From: Acidithiobacillus thiooxidans ATCC 19377
GTDB taxonomy: Bacteria; Pseudomonadota; Gammaproteobacteria; Acidithiobacillales; Acidithiobacillaceae
NCBI RefSeq assembly: GCF_009662475.1
Contig: NZ_CP045571.1
Span: forward strand, 2,602,501-2,666,500
Direction: 5' to 3'
DNA: 64,000 nucleotides
Under the pieces are notes generated by a model. It saw only the letters and a program-made list of their open reading frames with translations. It made no database searches and was not told where the DNA came from. Positions 59,504 to 64,000 of this stretch are shown here, in pieces. The translations under genes and the position numbers were made by a program. Numbering within the stretch: position 1 is the stretch's first letter; each line of letters opens with the position of its first letter.

Positions 59504-60471
59504 ATTAGCCTTCTTAAAAGATTTTTAAAAAAAGATTTATATTCTCTGTAGCATTGAGATGATTTGGCATTCTCTCTAATATAGCCCAATGCTTTAACGC
59601 CAATTAAAAATGATTTTTTTATACCACAAAATCCTTCATGCTTGATCCTTGATAGTAATAAATGCGCCATGGCAATAAACAGAAAAATCCACGATTTTAA
59701 ACGCTTATTATCCACCATATAATAGCGTTTAAACGTCACATAAATCCTTGATGATTCAGTATATGGACTATAATAATCTCTATTTACTACAGAAGGATAA
59801 TGGTAAACGTTAGCTTTATCGCAATATTTAACAACAGCTCCGTAATGGCGGCATCTGGCGCAAACATCTACCTCGTCATACCCATACACCAACAGGTCAT
59901 CAAAACGGACTTTACTCAACATGGAACGAGGGAAAACGGTAGCCATAATATTTACTGTATTAAGCTCTTCTCCAGGTTGGTAAAATACATTCTGAAAGCC
60001 CAGAAAACTTTGATCATGCGGCTTTATACTCACCCCATCTTCTATCTGATTTCCCGTAACCATTGTGTTTTGTAAATTTAATTTATCTTTGGCTACCAAT
60101 TCGTCAACAGCAGCAACAAATCCAGGATCAATTTCTGAATCATCATCTAGAAAAATTAAATACATACTGCTAGCACTATCAATGGCACAATTCCGGTTAG
60201 CACCAAGCCCTTTTTTTGGACCAGTGACATATTTTGCAACAGGAAACTTCAATCGAATCATTTCCGCAGTTCTGGTGTCTGTGCTGTCATCAGAAACAAT
60301 TATTTCATTGACTTCTTTACCACATGCAAGGACCGATAACAGACATCGTTCCAACTCATCCGGCCTGTTTCTGGTGCATATGCATACACCAAGGTTACCA
60401 GCAACAGTCTGATTACAATTTTCCTTTTCACTTCTCTCTAACATTTTACAAGCCTCTTTACTTCTGCACAA
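59500..60471 (-). CDS. Glycosyltransferase family 2
   Basis: A GT-A enzyme of up to 323 residues; ATG at 60444 (residue 10) is an equally likely start. Landmarks are GVCICTRNRPDELERCLLSV, EIIVSDDSTD, the ANRNCAIDSASS segment and the metal motif FLDDDSEIDP. A cysteine-rich DVCARCRHYGAV follows. The gene is AT-rich relative to core genes. It overlaps the downstream paralogue by 4 bp and lies 39 bp after wzx. Confidence 0.88.
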   Translation of the reverse strand: MCRSKEACKMLERSEKENCNQTVAGNLGVCICTRNRPDELERCLLSVLACGKEVNEIIVSDDSTDTRTAEMIRLKFPVAKYVTGPKKGLGANRNCAIDSASSMYLIFLDDDSEIDPGFVAAVDELVAKDKLNLQNTMVTGNQIEDGVSIKPHDQSFLGFQNVFYQPGEELNTVNIMATVFPRSMLSKVRFDDLLVYGYDEVDVCARCRHYGAVVKYCDKANVYHYPSVVNRDYYSPYTESSRIYVTFKRYYMVDNKRLKSWIFLFIAMAHLLLSRIKHEGFCGIKKSFLIGVKALGYIRENAKSSQCYREYKSFFKNLLRRLI

Positions 60472-60510
60472 AAATGCAATCGCGCCACCATATAAAGAAA
60501 TCTTAAAATA

Positions 60511-61983
60511 TCATTTTTGTACCTCTTTGAATTTATTTCCAGCAACTTTTCCAACCCATATAAATACCGTATTTCTCAATTCAGGGGAAACATATCCTAC
60601 CCAAATTATAGAAAGAATAATCAGCAAGGTTGAAAAAAAGTACCAAGCCATCTCTGCTTTATAAAAACTCCAAGCCAAAAATTCAGCAATAAAAATCCAT
60701 GCCACTGATTGCCAAAATATTTTGTTCATGAACACAGGAAGTCCAGCCCCAAAAAACAAAAAAATCATATCCAGAACAGATACAAATAATAACCCAATAC
60801 CTCCTCCAATCAAGCCTAAATAATGAATAGCTGTCCACAGCACCAAAAAATATGGAAGCAACTCCAAAATACGTAATTTTGCTGCTATATCCGGGCGTCC
60901 ACGTGCTTGCAACAACATGGAGGGGAAGTAATTCAAGCCGACTATCCAGATTGTTGCAGCGATGATCAATCCAACCGGCCCGGCTTTTTCTGCTACCGAC
61001 CAGCCCACCCAAATGCCGAGAAAAGGCTGCAAAACAAGAATGAGGGCACAAATCAACGGCGTCTGAATAAGGAGCAAGAGGTCCAAGGAATGTAAGGTAA
61101 TTTCTCGTGCATCATATTCATTCCCAGCCGACAACTTAGGAAACAATGCACGGGTAACTGCGCCAGGAACTATGGCACCTTGACGCGCCAGACGCTCTGG
61201 AAGGGCAAAAAAAGTAACAGCAGCTGGACCCACCATACTCCCAAGCATGAATTTGTCCATGGCACCAGTTATCGGCACCACCATACTTGAAATAGTGGTC
61301 CAACCTCCATATCCCAACAACTTTTTTACCCAGTGCCACTGAGGTAACTCAGGCTTGGCCGCCCCAAGAATCCGGATAGCTACAACGCCCATCGGCAACG
61401 CACCAAACAACAACCTGGATAGTACCGTCACAGCAATAATCCATGTCAAATTGGGGCCGTGGAGATAGGCTGTCAATAACGGCAGGACTTGCAAAAAAAA
61501 GGTACTTGCTACACCCAGTGCATTGAGCATCAAAAATTTTTGGCGGCCATCTATTACTCCGGAAAAAATTCCGCTTACTGTTATTACAGGAACCGCCAGC
61601 GCCAGCCAAGGTAAGGCACCCACTACCGATGCGTGCATCTCGTTGGACATTTTAAACAGGTGTTCGAATAAATAGTCTCCCAGAAAAAAAAGGACTCCCG
61701 CACCTATTATCCCCAATACCAGGTTAGTCCATACCCCTGTCCAGAAAACGCTGGCCATCTCTTTGTGATTAGAGAGTTTTGAAAACTGGTTAGCTGATGC
61801 CATGCCCAACCCAAGATCAAAAACCCCAAAGTAGCCCAGAAACAACCAAACTATCGCCAGCACTCCATATCCATCCACACCTATTAGCCGCAAATACAAA
61901 GGGACCGTTACCAGTGAAACCACAATAGGCAACAAACTGCCCATCAAGTTATATAAAGTGTTAAGTTTTAGGCTAGCAGCCAT
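60511..61983 (-). CDS. wzx: Wzx-type oligosaccharide flippase
   Basis: A 490-residue member of the MVF/PST (MOP) superfamily with about 12-14 helices. It would flip undecaprenyl-diphosphate-linked repeat units to the periplasm. Family-typical segments are LYNLMGSLLPIVVSLVTVPL at the N-terminus, VFDLGLGMASANQFSKL and LPERLARQGAIVPGAV. Context between a Wzc-like kinase and glycosyltransferases supports the role. Confidence 0.9.
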   Translation of the reverse strand: MAASLKLNTLYNLMGSLLPIVVSLVTVPLYLRLIGVDGYGVLAIVWLFLGYFGVFDLGLGMASANQFSKLSNHKEMASVFWTGVWTNLVLGIIGAGVLFFLGDYLFEHLFKMSNEMHASVVGALPWLALAVPVITVSGIFSGVIDGRQKFLMLNALGVASTFFLQVLPLLTAYLHGPNLTWIIAVTVLSRLLFGALPMGVVAIRILGAAKPELPQWHWVKKLLGYGGWTTISSMVVPITGAMDKFMLGSMVGPAAVTFFALPERLARQGAIVPGAVTRALFPKLSAGNEYDAREITLHSLDLLLLIQTPLICALILVLQPFLGIWVGWSVAEKAGPVGLIIAATIWIVGLNYFPSMLLQARGRPDIAAKLRILELLPYFLVLWTAIHYLGLIGGGIGLLFVSVLDMIFLFFGAGLPVFMNKIFWQSVAWIFIAEFLAWSFYKAEMAWYFFSTLLIILSIIWVGYVSPELRNTVFIWVGKVAGNKFKEVQK

Positions 61984-62033
61984 GACCCGGAATCCTCAAC
62001 AGATTGGCGCTTACAAGGTGCGTTATCGTCATT

Positions 62034-64000
62034 TCAACGCTTTCTCTGGAACTGACTAATGAGGCTGCGCACTCGGTTCTCCAGATCCAAACGAACGGAA
62101 GATCTGGGGTGATAGTGGTACACCCCTCCCTGAGAGGTTGGAGCCCCATTAATTAACAAGGCCTGTGGGCAACCAATTTCCGCCACCCCTTGTATGTGCT
62201 CTTTAAAAGCCGACCGAGGGGTTTCACCGACGCGAATTACAGATACCAAGCGGTCGACCAACCGGGCGATAATCAGGCCATCAGACAGCACAGGAAACGG
62301 TGGTGTATCTATGAGTACATAATCATACTCGGAACGAGCTTTATCAATTAGTTCAGCAAAACGCTCCTTGCCAATCAGCTCCACTGGACTATCGGGAGTT
62401 TGACCAGAGGGTAAGCAAGTCAGCGGTACATCAAATCTAGTCATGACGCGCGTACAGTCCTCCAATTTTGCATTACCTGCCAGATATTCCGCTAATCCCG
62501 GACTTTGTTTGCAATCAAATGCCGAATGTAACTGTGGATGCCTGAGATCAGCATCAATCAACAGTGCGCGTTTTCCGTCTTTCGCTAAAGCCACGGCCAA
62601 CTGACTGACCACAGTTGTTTTTCCATCTCCCTGGAATGCCGAAGAAAACATCAATACCTTGCCTGCATTTCCCGCTCCGGAATCAAGATAAAGCTTCCCG
62701 CGCAACAAACGCAACGCCTCTCCATATGTGGAACGAGGATCAGAAGGAACAATTGGCTTGATTTTTGCTGAATCGCCCACGCTCTGAAAGGCTTCATATT
62801 CTGGTAATTTTCCAAATAGTGGTATCGAAGGATATCTACTCAGAATTCCTTCATCCGAATGAAACCCTTTGTGCAGGAGAAACCTCGCAAAGACTACAGC
62901 GAGACCAAGGAGTAAACCCAAAAAAGCACCTATGAGAACAGCCTTAGAAGCCTTTGGTGAAACCGGAACACTATGGACTAATGCAGTATCTAATATGCGA
63001 TTTTTGGTAATCGTGCTCGCCCTACTGATGGCAGCTTCCTTCTGTTTTTCGAGCAGGAACATATACAATTTGCCTAACACTTCCGTGGATCGCGTGAGAG
63101 ACAGAACCTGTAAGGCTTCCCTAGGATATTGCCCCATCTTGCCCTTGTATTGTTCAATCGCGCCATCCAGCGACTTGAGTTGCTGTTGTGTTTGTACTTC
63201 CTGATTATGAATCACGCTGCTAATCGCAGATCTGATAGAGGCAATTTCCTTATCCAGTTGCTGAATTTCCGGGGCGCGGTCAGTGTACATGGTCGCCAAT
63301 GAAGCCTTGCGGTTTTGGGCAGTCACCAATTTTTCAGAAAGGCTATTGAGCACACTATCATTCAACGAAGTGACCAAATAAGAATCAACATGGCTTCCAC
63401 CTTTACCACTGAGTTCGGAAGACACTTGTTGAAGATTTTTTAGCTTTAGATCAAGAGCATTGCGTTGGCTTTCATAATTGGTCATCTGGGTGATCATCGC
63501 CTGAGCATTCGAAGTCACCGACAACAAGCCACTGTGACTCTGATAGCGAGCCAGTTTACCGTCCGCTGTTGCCAAAGCGGTTCGCACTTTTTCCAGTTGT
63601 CCATTCAAATAATCATAGGTAGATGACGCTTGACCCGTAGCCCATGCATGTGTTTGTTCCAGATAACTCAACATCAGGCTATTCAGGAACCTTTGGGATA
63701 CATAGGGATTGGGATTTTTGAAAGACAAATAGATCAAATAACTCAGCGTAGGTGTCCCACCATTATCCTTAATGTCTTGGCTTACCGAAATATTGCCAGC
63801 AAATTCCTTGTAAACAGCCAGAGGCGAGCTGACTGTCAAATGATAAATACTATTATTACCAGGAATGAACCCTTGAGCATCTGGTTTAATGATTATACGT
63901 AGGTTTGGGCTTACTGCAGGCTCATCAAGCACACCGTTCAATATCAAATTTTTATCATCGAAAATTTGATAGTGACCATCTTTAGTAAATTTCAGATCCA
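62034..64000 (-). CDS. Wzc-like chain-length determinant / tyrosine autokinase, 5' end beyond window
   Basis: This BY-kinase polysaccharide co-polymerase controls chain length. The frame stays open through the right edge, so the internal TTG at 63947 is not the start and the N-terminal membrane helix is missing. Counted from that TTG: a periplasmic coiled coil (about 110-310), a GNVR-like element (TRSTEVLGKLYMFLL), the second membrane helix (about 335-357), then the kinase with Walker A SSAFQGDGKTT (about 435-445), Walker A' LLIDADLRHPQ and Walker B VLIDTPPFPVLSD. The C-terminus has only two nearby tyrosines (VYHYHP), not the usual Tyr-rich cluster. Confidence 0.9.
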   Translation of the reverse strand, partial: DLKFTKDGHYQIFDDKNLILNGVLDEPAVSPNLRIIIKPDAQGFIPGNNSIYHLTVSSPLAVYKEFAGNISVSQDIKDNGGTPTLSYLIYLSFKNPNPYVSQRFLNSLMLSYLEQTHAWATGQASSTYDYLNGQLEKVRTALATADGKLARYQSHSGLLSVTSNAQAMITQMTNYESQRNALDLKLKNLQQVSSELSGKGGSHVDSYLVTSLNDSVLNSLSEKLVTAQNRKASLATMYTDRAPEIQQLDKEIASIRSAISSVIHNQEVQTQQQLKSLDGAIEQYKGKMGQYPREALQVLSLTRSTEVLGKLYMFLLEKQKEAAISRASTITKNRILDTALVHSVPVSPKASKAVLIGAFLGLLLGLAVVFARFLLHKGFHSDEGILSRYPSIPLFGKLPEYEAFQSVGDSAKIKPIVPSDPRSTYGEALRLLRGKLYLDSGAGNAGKVLMFSSAFQGDGKTTVVSQLAVALAKDGKRALLIDADLRHPQLHSAFDCKQSPGLAEYLAGNAKLEDCTRVMTRFDVPLTCLPSGQTPDSPVELIGKERFAELIDKARSEYDYVLIDTPPFPVLSDGLIIARLVDRLVSVIRVGETPRSAFKEHIQGVAEIGCPQALLINGAPTSQGGVYHYHPRSSVRLDLENRVRSLISQFQRKR

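Overview
The window looks like a chromosomal segment of an acidophilic chemolithoautotrophic gammaproteobacterium related to Acidithiobacillus. This is inferred from gene content and remembered family features, not from a database search. The strongest single clue is an ArsR whose arsenite-binding cysteines fall at residues 95, 96 and 102, the unusual site described for Acidithiobacillus ferrooxidans ArsR, together with an arsRC operon divergent from arsB. Most of the window is core chromosome with dense, often 4-bp-overlapping genes. Accessory material is concentrated at about 5.0-5.8 kb and from about 51.7 kb to the right edge.

Layout. 1-5 kb: the 3' part of an RND heavy-metal-type pump, a membrane protein with two DUF202-like repeats, and an APC amino-acid permease. 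5.0-5.84 kb: an AT-rich, mostly non-coding stretch with a possible micro-ORF and remnants of small genes. 5.84-8.85 kb: tRNA-Cys, tRNA-Gly, pgsA, uvrC (the same order as in E. coli) and a DUF971 gene. 8.9-13.7 kb: efp, then leftward ftsB, eno, kdsA and pyrG. 13.8-18.6 kb: a zinc alcohol dehydrogenase, a bicupin protein, the arsenic locus (arsB divergent from arsR-arsC-VOC) and a structured palindromic repeat. 18.6-29.98 kb: uvrB, tRNA-Arg, an O-antigen-ligase-like protein, pssA-psd, ilvI-ilvH-ilvC, and a tadA-yjbQ-unknown-mutS2-like operon. 30.2-39.1 kb: pilMNOPQ-aroK-aroB-thyX-dgt, almost all joined by stop/start overlaps. 39.2-46.2 kb: gltB-gltD-hemE behind a good promoter. 46.2-47.9 kb: a two-gene operon that probably makes ornithine lipids. 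48.1-51.6 kb: a small BFD-like iron-sulfur protein, a YheT-type hydrolase, a ModE-type regulator, ilvA and a truncated globin.

51.7-64 kb is a surface-polysaccharide locus. It has one rightward GT4 gene, then a leftward cluster encoding a Wzc-like tyrosine autokinase (cut by the window edge), a Wzx flippase, four GT2 enzymes, a Wzy/ligase-like membrane protein and two GT4 enzymes. All parts of a Wzx/Wzy-dependent export route are present except the outer-membrane channel and the initiating glycosyltransferase, which may lie beyond the right edge. Together with type IV pilus assembly genes, this fits a bacterium that attaches to mineral surfaces.

I found no CRISPR array, no intact insertion sequence, no rRNA and no phage. 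I did not find a clearly new multi-gene system. The most unusual items are the face-to-face ars promoter palindrome, the structured repeat at 18.41-18.61 kb, the double-DUF202 protein, the Smr-less MutS2-like protein with an unknown partner gene, and the divergent tandem GT2 pair.
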